Source of the DNA: Caulobacter sp. X
Lineage (GTDB): Bacteria; Pseudomonadota; Alphaproteobacteria; Caulobacterales; Caulobacteraceae
DNA: 64,000 bases
Direction of reading: 5' to 3'
NCBI RefSeq assembly: GCF_002742635.1
Contig: NZ_PEGF01000002.1
Span: forward strand, 62,001 to 126,000
Shown here one piece after another: positions 19,252 through 27,678 of this stretch; the first letter of the stretch is position 1; the number at the start of each line of letters is the position of its first letter. The position numbers and the translations under genes are program-made. Below the pieces are notes generated by a model. It was not told where the DNA came from and searched no databases. It saw only the letters and a list, made by a program, of their open reading frames with translations.

Positions 19252-20001
19252 TCAGGCCGCCGCCCGGTCCTCGGCGGCGATGAATTCGAGGCATCGCGCG
19301 GCCACGTCTTCCCAGCCCGGCTCGCCGGGCAGCCAGTGGCTCATCGCCGGGAACACCTCCACGACGCCGCCCAGGCGCGCCGCCGTCTGGCGGACGGTGG
19401 CGGACGGATGGATCACGTCCTGGCCGCCGGCGATGGCCAGCACCGGGCAACCCGACGCGGCGACGCTGGTGGTCATGAAGGGGTCGAGCCACCAGTTTAG
19501 CGTCTCCCACAGCGCCCGGCCGCTCTCGGCCGTCATGCGGGCGAAGATCGCCTTGCGGGCGGGGCGGGGCAGGCGATCGACGCTATAGCGACGGACGACG
19601 CCGTAGTCTGGCGCGACGGCCTGAAGCCAGTAAGGGCCGAGGGCGTAGAGGCTCATGGCCGAAGCCGCCTCCTCGAGGCTGGCGCCGCTGACGCCCCAGG
19701 GCGCGGACGGGGCCAGCAGGATCAGCTTGGACACACGGGCGCGGGAAGCGGCCATCTGGGCGACAAGGCCGCCCATCGAGTGGCCGATCAGTATGGGTGG
19801 GGTCTCGCAGGCTTCGACGAGGCGGGCGATTTGCCGGGCGTAGTCGGTCATCGAGACGCCGGCGACGCCGCCGGACCCGTCATGGCCGATCAGGTCGGGC
19901 GTCAGAACCGCGTGACCAGCGGCCTCGAACGGCGCGCGGAACGCGTCGAAGGTCCATCCGCCGCAGAAGGCCCCATGGACCATGATGACCGGTGCGCGCA
20001 T
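19252..20001 (-). CDS. Alpha/beta hydrolase
   Basis: A 249-aa alpha/beta-hydrolase fold enzyme. The oxyanion region is VHGAFCGGW at the N-terminus, the nucleophile elbow is GHSMGG with Ser75, the acid is in GGQDVIHP, and the catalytic His is in AMSHWLPGEPGWE near the end. The substrate is unknown; the family includes esterases, lipases and haloalkane dehalogenases. It is convergent with the guanidinium exporter. A second hydrolase lies upstream on the same strand. Confidence 0.85.
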   Translation of the reverse strand: MRAPVIMVHGAFCGGWTFDAFRAPFEAAGHAVLTPDLIGHDGSGGVAGVSMTDYARQIARLVEACETPPILIGHSMGGLVAQMAASRARVSKLILLAPSAPWGVSGASLEEAASAMSLYALGPYWLQAVAPDYGVVRRYSVDRLPRPARKAIFARMTAESGRALWETLNWWLDPFMTTSVAASGCPVLAIAGGQDVIHPSATVRQTAARLGGVVEVFPAMSHWLPGEPGWEDVAARCLEFIAAEDRAAA

Positions 20002-20066
20002 GGACGCTCTTGAACTCGACTAAGGCCCCGCCGACCAGCTTGGCCGGCGGGGGCAGAGTACACGGT

Positions 20067-21434
20067 CTATTTGGACTTGGGCGAGGTTTTGGCGGTCGCC
20101 TTTGTCGCAGGCTTCTTGGCGGCCGGAGCGGCCTTCTTGGCGGTCGCAGGCTTCGCCGCGGCGGGTTTGGCCGGCGCCTTGGCCGCCGCCGGCTTGGCGG
20201 CGGCCTTCGGAGCCGCGGCCTTAGCGGCTGGAGCCTTCGTCGCCGCCGGCTTGGCCGCCGCCTTGGCCTTCGGCGCGGCCTTGGCGGGCGCGGCGGCCGC
20301 TTTCGGAGCCTCGGCGGCTTTGGGCTTGGCGTCGGCCTTAGCGGGGGCCTTGGCCTTCGGCGCGGGGGCGGCCTTCGCCTTGGCGGCGGAAGCCTTCGCG
20401 GCCGGCGCCTTGGCCGGAGCGGCGGCCTTCTTCGGCGCGGCCGCCTTCGGCTTCGCGGCGGCCTTGGGCTTGGCTTCGGCCTTCGGCGCGGCGGCGGCCG
20501 CCGGAGCGGGCGTCGGAGCCGGGGCCGGGGCGGGCGCGGGGGCGGGTTTTGGAGCCGGCGCGGGGGCCGGAGCGGGTTCCGCCGCCTTCACGGGGGCGGC
20601 CGCCGGGGCCGGCGTCGGGGCCTTGGCCGCAGTCGGCGCGGGCGTGGCGGCCGGGGTCTGTTTCTTGCCGCCCAGCCAGGCGATCAGGTCGTCGAGGATC
20701 TTCATCGTGTTTGGCTCATCTATCAGATAGTGGGCGTTGTTGGGGTACTCGCGATACTCGGCGCCAGCGTACTTCTTGCTGACGCGACGCACGTCCTCGA
20801 CCGGTGTCGTGCGGTCCAGGGCGCCGCTCATGACCAGCATCGGCGCGGTGACCTTGCTGGCGTCGACATAGGCGGCCTTGTTGGGGTCTCTGGCGGGATA
20901 AGCCAGATCGGACAGCACCTGGCCGCTGTCATAGACCATGGTGGCGTAGAGGGCGTCGTGACGCGCGGGCGGCACGGCGTTGGCGACGCCGAACTTGAAG
21001 CCGGTCTTCCACATCTTGCCGGCCTTGGTCTCGGGCTTGCCGGCCAGGACCAGGTTCAGGAACGTGAAGAGAGGCGAAAGCTTGGGCTTGCCGCGCGCAT
21101 CGGCGGGCGAGGCCGGGGCGAACAAGACGACGGTCGAGGCCAGGCCGGCCTCGGCGATCTTCTGGGCGATCAGGCCGCCCATCGAGTGACCCATCACGAT
21201 CGGCTTCTTGCCGGTCTCGCGCGCCAGGGTCTGGGCGTAGGCCGCCATCTCGGCGACGTAGTCCGCGAGCGTCAGGCCCGCCAGACCGGCGCGAGGCCCG
21301 TCGACCGTCCGCACCGCCGCCCGGATCGTCGGCGTCTCCACGCGATAGCCTTCGGCGCGCAGCCGGTTGGCGACGGGTCCCCACACGTCGCCAGCGCAGC
21401 CGTAGCCGTGAATCAACAGAACTGTTTCCACCAC
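20067..21434 (-). CDS. Alpha/beta hydrolase with long Ala/Lys/Pro tail
   Basis: A 455-aa protein in two parts. Residues 1-255 form an alpha/beta hydrolase with GHSMGG (Ser84), SGALDRTTPVED for the acid and NNAHYLIDEPN for the His. Residues from about 260 to the end are an almost pure Ala/Pro then Ala/Lys/Pro repeat, like the tails of histone-H1-like and AlgP proteins. The tail would be extended and strongly positive. GTG start after GGGGGAG. It could bind DNA, RNA or anionic wall polymers, or mediate display; none of this is shown. Long tails of this kind recur in this genome (AtpD, CoxB). Confidence 0.8.
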   Translation of the reverse strand: MVETVLLIHGYGCAGDVWGPVANRLRAEGYRVETPTIRAAVRTVDGPRAGLAGLTLADYVAEMAAYAQTLARETGKKPIVMGHSMGGLIAQKIAEAGLASTVVLFAPASPADARGKPKLSPLFTFLNLVLAGKPETKAGKMWKTGFKFGVANAVPPARHDALYATMVYDSGQVLSDLAYPARDPNKAAYVDASKVTAPMLVMSGALDRTTPVEDVRRVSKKYAGAEYREYPNNAHYLIDEPNTMKILDDLIAWLGGKKQTPAATPAPTAAKAPTPAPAAAPVKAAEPAPAPAPAPKPAPAPAPAPAPTPAPAAAAAPKAEAKPKAAAKPKAAAPKKAAAPAKAPAAKASAAKAKAAPAPKAKAPAKADAKPKAAEAPKAAAAPAKAAPKAKAAAKPAATKAPAAKAAAPKAAAKPAAAKAPAKPAAAKPATAKKAAPAAKKPATKATAKTSPKSK

Positions 21435-21464
21435 CGTTCTCCCCCCGCCCGAAAGACCCGGAAA

Positions 21465-21956
21465 TCAGGCCCCTCGCGCGAACCCCGCGAACGCGGCGAC
21501 GACTGCTTCGTAGACGCCGCGTTTGAAAGGTACGATCAGTTCGGGTGCTTCGTCGAGCCTACCCCATCGCCAAGCGTCGAACTCGATGTGTTCGTCCGCC
21601 GCCAGATCGATCTCGGCCTCGTCTCCGATGAAGCGATAGGCGAACCAAACCTGCTTTTGACCACGCCATCCCCGCGAAGACTTTGGATCGGCCAGGACCT
21701 CGGGCGGAAAGTCGTAGGTGATCCAGCCGGGCGTCCGTCCAAGCAGTTCGACGGACGTCACGCCCGTCTCTTCGGCCAGCTCGCGTCGCGCGGCGGTCTC
21801 GAGATCCTCGCCGTCATCGACGCCGCCTTGCGGGAACTGCCAGTTATAGGGCGGCGGCTGCTTGTGGCGGCGGCCCAGCCAGACGCGGCCATCCGGATGA
21901 AACAGGACGACGCCGACGTTCGGGCGGTGCTGCGGATAGTCAGGCTCTGAACTCAT
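21465..21956 (-). CDS. rppH: RNA pyrophosphohydrolase (Nudix)
   Basis: A 163-aa Nudix hydrolase that removes pyrophosphate from the 5' end of mRNA, which triggers decay. The Nudix box is GGVDDGEDLETAARRELAEETG, with the REL-x-EE-x-G core intact. The start (YRPNVGVVLFHPDGRVWLGRR-like NVGVVLFHPDGRVWLGRRHK) and the WQFPQGG stretch mark the RppH branch. ATG start at 21956, 22 bases before the upstream YibQ stop. Normal length. Confidence 0.93.
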   Translation of the reverse strand: MSSEPDYPQHRPNVGVVLFHPDGRVWLGRRHKQPPPYNWQFPQGGVDDGEDLETAARRELAEETGVTSVELLGRTPGWITYDFPPEVLADPKSSRGWRGQKQVWFAYRFIGDEAEIDLAADEHIEFDAWRWGRLDEAPELIVPFKRGVYEAVVAAFAGFARGA

Positions 21957-21977
21957 GGGAGCCTTATTCCACAGAGT

Positions 21978-23159
21978 TTAGCGATGGGCGAGAGCCGAGG
22001 CCGGCGCCAGTTGCAGACCGCGCGCCTGCAGGCCGGCGGCCCAGAGGCGGACCTGGTTGATCGTCACCGGATAGGCAAAGCCCGAGCCCAGCGACTGCCC
22101 CCGCGCGGAGGCGCCGTTCTCCAGCGCGCGCAGCTGGGCGTCGATGGCGCTGGCCGACAGCTCGTCGTCGATGACGCGATCGGCCGAGGCGCGCGGGATC
22201 GGTCCGCCGCGCCGGGCGGCCAGACCGTCGTCGATGAAGGCCAGGCCCCGCGCCTTCAGCACCGCGTTGAAAGTGTTCATCGCCTGGTCGTTGTCGACGA
22301 AGCGCGCGCCCAGATAGTTCGACAGACCGAAATAGCCGGTGGCGCGAGACATCAGCCACTCCAGCTTGCGGACGGTGTCCTCGGGCCGGTTGGCGGCGAT
22401 CAGCGTGTAGGGACCGGGGTCATTGGCGGGATAGTCCGCCGGCTCCATCGGCGTCTCCAGCAGCACCTCGTGGCCGTGCTCGCGGGCCAGATCGATCCAG
22501 CCCTGCAGGCCCTCGGCGTAGGGCGCGAACGATAGGGTGACCTCGGCGGGCAGGGTCTCGATCGCCGCGCGGGTGGTCTGGGCGTTGAGGCCCAGGCCGC
22601 CGATCACGACGGAGACCTTAGGCCGGCCGTTCGGCGTGAAGGGGCGGGCGTAGGCGTCGGCGGCGGTGCGGCCGTCGGCGGCGATGATCGGCAGCGGCGC
22701 GCCGCCGGGGCCCGGCGCGGTCAGGCCGGCGATCGGCGCCTGGGGCAGGCCCGGACCCTGCTGGACGGGCGGCGCAGGCTGCTCGCCCTCGAAGGCGGGC
22801 TTTTCGCCTTCCTCGGCGCCCGCCGCCGGGAAGGGCGCGCGGGAAAGCTGGAGCTCGGCGGGCTTCAACGGCGCCTCGTGCGGGCCCTCGGCCGTCAAGG
22901 CTTCGCGCCAGCCTTCGGGCGCGTTCTTGGTGGCGCCGATCTTGGTCAGCTCCAGCCGAACGACGGGATTTCCTGCGTGCGGGTCGCTGGTCACCAGAAC
23001 GAGGGTCGCCAGCGAGGCCAGGAACAGGCACGCCGCGCCGCCGGCGCCGACATAGGGGTTGGCCAGGGCGGTCCCGAGCTTGGCGCGCAGCGCAGCCGAC
23101 CCGCCGGATGCGGGCGTGGCGGCGGCGTAGGCGGGCTTGCGGGAAAACGTGGCGGCCAT
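21978..23159 (-). CDS. Divergent polysaccharide deacetylase (YibQ family)
   Basis: A 393-aa envelope protein. A Pro/Ala-rich cytoplasmic start is followed by one membrane segment near residues 35-55, a Pro-rich stretch to about 190, and a C-terminal divergent polysaccharide deacetylase domain (LPAEVTLSFAPYAEGL, GHEVLLETPMEP, YPANDPGPYTL, YFGLSNYLGARFV). The usual first motif with adjacent Asp residues reads VVIGGLGL here, so at least one metal ligand is missing. Members likely bind or remodel glycan strands. It lies next to CtpA and EnvC, as in other alphaproteobacteria. Confidence 0.85.
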   Translation of the reverse strand: MAATFSRKPAYAAATPASGGSAALRAKLGTALANPYVGAGGAACLFLASLATLVLVTSDPHAGNPVVRLELTKIGATKNAPEGWREALTAEGPHEAPLKPAELQLSRAPFPAAGAEEGEKPAFEGEQPAPPVQQGPGLPQAPIAGLTAPGPGGAPLPIIAADGRTAADAYARPFTPNGRPKVSVVIGGLGLNAQTTRAAIETLPAEVTLSFAPYAEGLQGWIDLAREHGHEVLLETPMEPADYPANDPGPYTLIAANRPEDTVRKLEWLMSRATGYFGLSNYLGARFVDNDQAMNTFNAVLKARGLAFIDDGLAARRGGPIPRASADRVIDDELSASAIDAQLRALENGASARGQSLGSGFAYPVTINQVRLWAAGLQARGLQLAPASALAHR

Positions 23160-23254
23160 CGCCTCGCAGGCTAAGCGGAAGGCCCGAAGAGATGGTTAAC
23201 AAGACGTCGCCGGCCAGCTGGGCAAGCGTGGCGCGACGCCGCACGGCGGAAACG

Positions 23255-23291
23255 AAAAACGCCGCCTGACCGGAGGGGCGAGGCGGCGTTT
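23255..23291 (-). terminator. Intrinsic terminator of the ctpA-envC operon
   Basis: An 11-bp perfect stem (23281-23291 with 23257-23267) read on the minus strand is followed by TTTTT. It sits 24 bases after the ctpA stop and separates the proA...ctpA genes from yibQ. Confidence 0.85.
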
Positions 23292-23314
23292 CGTCAGCGT
23301 GTTGTGTCGCTGAT

Positions 23315-24706
23315 CTACTTCTTCTCGGTGGCCGGCGCCTTGGTCGCGGCGGCGGCCGCCTTGGCGGTGACCTCGGCGATTTTCGCCGCCGGCGCGGGCA
23401 GCTTGGGGGTCTTGGCGACCCCGCCGGCCTTCAGCACGGCCAGGGCCCGCTCCAGTTGGAAGTCATTCTTCTTGTCGTCGAAGCCTGGCGGCGGCGCCTC
23501 GGCTGGCGCGTGCGGCGCGACGCGAGTCTTGCCCTCGTCAGCGTTCAGCGCGTTCTTGAAGCTGGCCTCGCTGAACCAGACGCGGTTGGCGATGTCCTGG
23601 GCCTGGTCGCGGGTCTGGGCGACCTCGAGGTCCGGGGCGATGCCGGTCTTCTGGATCGAGCGGCCCGACGGCGTGAAATAGCGCGCCGTGGTCAGCTTCA
23701 GGGCGCCGTCGGCCCCGCCGCGCAGCGGAATCACGGTCTGCACCGAGCCCTTGCCGAAGCTGGTCAGGCCGACCAGTTCGGCGCGGTGACGGTCCTGAAG
23801 GGCGCCGGCGACGATTTCCGCGGCCGAGGCCGAACCCTGGTTGATCAGCACCACCAGCGGCAGGCCGTTCAGCAGGTCGCCGGGCTTGGCGTTGTAGCGT
23901 TGGATGTTGCGCGGATCGCGGCCGCGCTGGCTGACCACCTCGCCGCCGTCCAGGAAGACGTCGGACACGCCGACCGCCTGATCCAGCAGGCCGCCCGGAT
24001 TGTTGCGAAGATCCAGGATCAGGCCCTTCATCTTCGGGTTCTTGGCCTTCAGGTCGTTGATCGAGGCCGTCAGGGCCTCGGTCGCCTTCTCGTTGAAGCC
24101 GGGCAGGCGCACGTAACCGTAGTCGCCTTCCATGCGGGCGATGGCGGCCTTGGGCTTGATGATCTCGCGGATCAGCTTGACGTCGAACGGGTCGTTCTTG
24201 TCGCGAGCGATCGTCAGGGTGACCGGCTCGCCGGCCGCGCCGCGCATCTGCTTGACCGCTTCGTTGACGGTCAGGCCCAGCACGCTCTGGCCGTTGACGG
24301 CGGTGATGTAGTCGCCGGCCTGCACGCCGGCCCGGGCGGCGGGGGTGCCGTCCATCGGCGAGATCACCTTGACCACGCCGTCCTCGCTGGTGACTTCCAG
24401 GCCAAGCCCGCCGTACTCGCCGCGGGTGGTGTCCTGCATGTCCTCGTAGCTGTCGGGCGACAGATAGCCCGAGTGCGGGTCCAGGCTGGTCAGCATGCCG
24501 TCCAGCGCCGCCTCGATCAGCTTCTTGTCGTCGACCTCGGTGACGTACTGGTCCTCGACCGTGCCCAGCACGTCGCCGAACAGCTCCAGCAACTTGTAGG
24601 TCTTGGTCTTGGGCGCGTTGTTCGCCTGGGCGATGGGGCTGATGTAGGCCATGGTCCCCGCGCCGAGGACGAAGGCGGAAACGCCGATGAGCAGGTACTT
24701 GCGCAT
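23315..24706 (-). CDS. ctpA: S41 carboxy-terminal processing peptidase
   Basis: A 463-aa periplasmic serine protease of the CtpA/Prc family that trims C-termini of envelope proteins. It has an N-terminal signal anchor (MRKYLLIGVSAFVLGAG), a PDZ domain (GGLGLEVTSEDGVVKVISPM then GVQAGDYITAVNGQSV) and the S41 core. The Ser-Lys dyad lies in NQGSASAAEIVAGAL and SFGKGSVQ. The C-terminal tail is Ala/Lys-rich. The ATG at 24706 is chosen for the signal peptide; an earlier start is non-family. Downstream of EnvC, so it may process cell-separation factors. Confidence 0.93.
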   Translation of the reverse strand: MRKYLLIGVSAFVLGAGTMAYISPIAQANNAPKTKTYKLLELFGDVLGTVEDQYVTEVDDKKLIEAALDGMLTSLDPHSGYLSPDSYEDMQDTTRGEYGGLGLEVTSEDGVVKVISPMDGTPAARAGVQAGDYITAVNGQSVLGLTVNEAVKQMRGAAGEPVTLTIARDKNDPFDVKLIREIIKPKAAIARMEGDYGYVRLPGFNEKATEALTASINDLKAKNPKMKGLILDLRNNPGGLLDQAVGVSDVFLDGGEVVSQRGRDPRNIQRYNAKPGDLLNGLPLVVLINQGSASAAEIVAGALQDRHRAELVGLTSFGKGSVQTVIPLRGGADGALKLTTARYFTPSGRSIQKTGIAPDLEVAQTRDQAQDIANRVWFSEASFKNALNADEGKTRVAPHAPAEAPPPGFDDKKNDFQLERALAVLKAGGVAKTPKLPAPAAKIAEVTAKAAAAATKAPATEKK

Positions 24707-24815
24707 TAAGGCCCAGAAGGCTCCCTGGCGACGCGCGGCGTCGCAAACCAATTATAGCCCCGTCCAACCCGAATGGTCGGCTGTCCGAAGACAGTCACAT
24801 TACCGAAAAAGCCGG

Positions 24816-25877
24816 TTATCGCGACTCCTGTTTGAACCAGCGTTCCGGATCCGCCGGCTCGCCGTTCTCACGCACTTCCATATAGAGCTCCGGATCAGAG
24901 GATACATGGTCGGGCATCTTTCCGATCGGGGCGCCGGCCGCGACAGATTGTCCTGGCGCGGCGGTGATCTGGTCGAGACCGGCCAGGACGATGTGATAGG
25001 CGCCCTGTGCGCGTAGAATGATCACCGCGCCCCATCCGTTCAGCGCCCCGGCGTACTCCACGGTTCCCGCGACGGGCGAGGTCACCGAGAGGCCCTTGTC
25101 CGTCCGCAGGGTCAGGCCCGGCGCCTTGCCGCCGGCCGGCATCTCCTGGCCGAAGCGCCGGACGATGGCGCCCGCGACCGGCGGGCGCAGCACCAGCGGT
25201 CCGGTCGCCGCCGACCGGCCCAGCCCGTCGCTGAGCGCGCCGAGGGTTCGCAGCTCGCTCTCCTGGGCCAGGGCTTCCTGGGCGTAGGCGCGCTCCAGCT
25301 GGGTCTTCTCGATGATCAGCCGCTCGATCTCGCCCTTGCGGTCGGCGACCACGCTCTCGGCGGTGAACAGTTCGGCCGAGGCGGCGGCGGCTTCGCGGCG
25401 CAGGGTCCCGACGGCGGTGGCCTGGCGGGCGTAGGCCTGCGCCCGGTGCTGCAGGTCTGGCGTCATGGCGCGGATCAGGATGGCGGCCCGCACCGCGTCG
25501 CGGGCGTTGGCCGGCGAGACCAGCAGGGCCGGCGGCGGATCGCGGCGGAACAGCTGCAGCGCCGACAGCAGCCGGGCCAGCCGCTGCCGGTTGAGGCCGA
25601 GGTCGGCCAGGATGGCGCGTTCACGGGCGTTCAGCGCCTCAAGCCGCGCCCGCTTGGCGTCGACGTCGGCGCCGGCGGCGACGCGGGCGTGGTCCAGCCG
25701 GTCGAGCTCTGCGCGCAGGTCCTCGATCTCGCGGCGGGTGTCGGCGGCCTCCTGGCGGTCCTTGGCGCGCTGCTCCATGGCGGCGCGGTCGACGCTCTGC
25801 CAGGCGATCCCGGCCGTGGGCACGGCGAGCGCCAGGGCGGCGAGGATCAGGACAAGACGCGTGGGGCGGCGAAGCAT
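24816..25877 (-). CDS. EnvC-like murein hydrolase activator (M23)
   Basis: A 353-aa exported protein: signal peptide (RLVLILAALALAVPTAG), two long coiled coils (about residues 25-110 and 150-215, with DTRREIEDLRAELDRLDHARV) and a C-terminal LytM/M23 domain from about 240. The M23 active-site residues look incomplete: the HxH partner His is absent (ELYMEVRENG), as in EnvC, which activates amidases rather than cutting murein itself. It would work at the division septum. It starts 17 bases after the rlmH stop. Confidence 0.88.
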   Translation of the reverse strand: MLRRPTRLVLILAALALAVPTAGIAWQSVDRAAMEQRAKDRQEAADTRREIEDLRAELDRLDHARVAAGADVDAKRARLEALNARERAILADLGLNRQRLARLLSALQLFRRDPPPALLVSPANARDAVRAAILIRAMTPDLQHRAQAYARQATAVGTLRREAAAASAELFTAESVVADRKGEIERLIIEKTQLERAYAQEALAQESELRTLGALSDGLGRSAATGPLVLRPPVAGAIVRRFGQEMPAGGKAPGLTLRTDKGLSVTSPVAGTVEYAGALNGWGAVIILRAQGAYHIVLAGLDQITAAPGQSVAAGAPIGKMPDHVSSDPELYMEVRENGEPADPERWFKQESR

Positions 25878-25893
25878 CGCGCCCTTACTATCC

Positions 25894-26358
25894 CTAATCC
25901 CTGTGATAGGGCGAGCCCGACAGGATGGTCGCGGCGCGATAGATCTGTTCCGCCAGCATCGCCCGCGCCAGGGCGTGCGGCCAGGTCTGCGGCCCGAAGG
26001 CCATGGTCTCGTTGGCGGTCGACAGGATCGAGGGATCGAGGCCGTCGGCTCCGCCGATCAGGAAGACCACGCGCCGCGTCCCATCGTCGCGCAGCTTGGC
26101 CAGGTGGTCGGCGAAGTCGCGGCTCTTGCGGACCTTGCCGTGCTCGTCGCAGGCGATGACGTGGGCGCCCTCCAGATGCGGACGCAGCACCTCGGCCTCG
26201 GCGGCCTTGCCGGGCTTGCGGGCCTCGACCTCGACGATCTCGACCGGCCCTAGCGCCAGGGCGCGGCCGGACGCCGTGGCGCGGGACGCATAGTCCAGAG
26301 CCAACTGCGCCTCGACCATGCGGCCGAGCTTTCCGACGGTGAGGATGGTGATCTTCAT
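25894..26358 (-). CDS. rlmH: 23S rRNA (pseudouridine-1915-N3) methyltransferase
   Basis: A 154-aa SPOUT-knot methyltransferase that modifies pseudouridine 1915 of 23S rRNA after 70S assembly. The N-terminal ITILTVGKLG, the SAM-knot FLIGGADGLDP and LARAMLAEQIYRAATILSGSPYHRD at the C-terminus are the family marks, including the terminal YHR. Standard neighbour of rsfS, which lies directly upstream on the same strand. Confidence 0.95.
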   Translation of the reverse strand: MKITILTVGKLGRMVEAQLALDYASRATASGRALALGPVEIVEVEARKPGKAAEAEVLRPHLEGAHVIACDEHGKVRKSRDFADHLAKLRDDGTRRVVFLIGGADGLDPSILSTANETMAFGPQTWPHALARAMLAEQIYRAATILSGSPYHRD

Positions 26359-26472
26359 GAGGGTAAGCGTGGCAGCCGAAAGTGGAAGCCGGTTTCGGCG
26401 CCCGCCACGCGCCAGGCAAAGAGGCGGCTCAAGGCCGCCGTCTCGCGGAGACAGCGGCCGAGCGCGATCAGA

Positions 26473-26868
26473 TCAGTTCGCCGCGGTGCGGTGCGGGGCG
26501 TCGACCGCCCAGATCTTCTCGATGTTGTAGAAGCTGCGCACTTCGGGGCGGAACAGGTGGATGACGACGTCGCCGGCGTCGATCAGCACCCAATCGCAAT
26601 GCGGCAGGCCTTCGACCCGCGCCTTGCCGAAGCCGTTTTCCTTCAGCGCCCGCAGGATGTGGTCGGCCAAGGCGCCGACGTGACGGTGCGAGCGGCCCGA
26701 CGCCACGATCAGGCTGTCGGCGACCGAGCTCTTGTCCGTCAGGTCGATGTGGACGATGTCCTGGGCCTTGTCGTCGTCCAGGCGGGACAGGATCAGGCGC
26801 TCCAGCGCCTTCACGTCGAGAACCGGACTCAGGCCCGGGGATTCAGTCGAGGACTCGGCGCCGGCCAA
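26473..26868 (-). CDS. rsfS: Ribosomal silencing factor
   Basis: A 131-aa RsfS that binds L14 on the 50S subunit and prevents subunit joining during starvation. DIVHIDLTDKSSVADSLIVASGRS and CDWVLIDAGDVVIHLFRPEVRSFYNIEKIW are the family core. The first in-frame start is a TTG at 26868; a GTG at 26817 (residue 18) is an alternative since the extra N-terminus is not conserved in the family. RlmH follows. Confidence 0.93.
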   Translation of the reverse strand: MAGAESSTESPGLSPVLDVKALERLILSRLDDDKAQDIVHIDLTDKSSVADSLIVASGRSHRHVGALADHILRALKENGFGKARVEGLPHCDWVLIDAGDVVIHLFRPEVRSFYNIEKIWAVDAPHRTAAN

Positions 26869-27015
26869 GCCTTCGTGCGCACCATGCGCGGGGTCGCTAC
26901 GCAGCGTATTGCTCCTTATAGGGTCGCTGTGGACAGCTCTCTTAGCACGGAATTGGGCGAAACGTGAGGGGGCGCGTTCACGAAGGTCGATTTGGCCTCG
27001 CGCGCCGTGCTGAAC

Positions 27016-27678
27016 CTAGCGGTTCAGCTTGCCAGTCTGGCGGGCCCGAAGCGCCGTGGAAGACGCGAAATTCAGCGGCCCCGTCAGATAGACCCAGGCC
27101 GGCGCGGTGGCGTCGGGAAGGCGCGAGGCGGCGCTGGCCGGCCAGCGGGCGAAGGCGAAGCGGCGCGCCGCCGGAGCCGTGCGGGCCTTCAGCGCGATCC
27201 AGGGGCGGGAGATCACCGCCACCGGCACCTCGCGCATGATCTGGGTCCAGCCGCGCCAGCGGTGGAAGCCCGCCAGACTGTCGGCGCCCATCACCCAGAC
27301 GAACTTCACGCCCGGGAAGCGGGCCTTCAGCACCCGCAGGGTGTCGATCGTGTATTGCGAGCCCAGCCGCGTCTCGGCGTCCGAGACGATCATGCCCGAG
27401 CCGCGCGCCCAGCGCCGGGCCTGCGCCATCCGTTCGGCCACGGGCTTGGTCTCGTGAGAGGGTTTCAGCGGGTTCTGCGGCGAGACCAGCCAGATGACGC
27501 GGTCCAGCTCGAGACGGCGCATGGCCGTCTCGGCCACGTGGGCGTGCCCCTCGTGCGCCGGGTTGAAGCTGCCGCCGAACAGGCCGACGCGCATCCCCGG
27601 CTCCAGGTGGAAACCGAGGCGCTGCGCAGCGGGCCGGCCGGCGTCAGGGACGAGTCTGGCCGGTCCCGCGAACCACAT
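27016..27678 (-). CDS. nadD: Nicotinate-nucleotide adenylyltransferase
   Basis: A 220-aa enzyme that adenylates nicotinate mononucleotide in NAD synthesis. The nucleotide-binding motif [21 protein letters not shown] is at residues 29-49, with [14 protein letters not shown] and a modified [12 protein letters not shown]. The ATG at 27678 overlaps proA by 35 bases. An ATG at 27594 (directly at MRVGLF, preceded by GGAG) would give the shorter 192-aa form and may be the true start. The proA-nadD-rsfS-rlmH order is conserved in alphaproteobacteria. Confidence 0.92.
   Translation of the reverse strand: MWFAGPARLVPDAGRPAAQRLGFHLEPGMRVGLFGGSFNPAHEGHAHVAETAMRRLELDRVIWLVSPQNPLKPSHETKPVAERMAQARRWARGSGMIVSDAETRLGSQYTIDTLRVLKARFPGVKFVWVMGADSLAGFHRWRGWTQIMREVPVAVISRPWIALKARTAPAARRFAFARWPASAASRLPDATAPAWVYLTGPLNFASSTALRARQTGKLNR

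Noticed and set aside
19992..21950. A 652-codon Gly/Arg-rich plus-strand frame over the hydrolase tail and rppH
   Set aside because: It mirrors the Ala/Lys/Pro repeats and the Nudix gene on the minus strand. No start signal or family.
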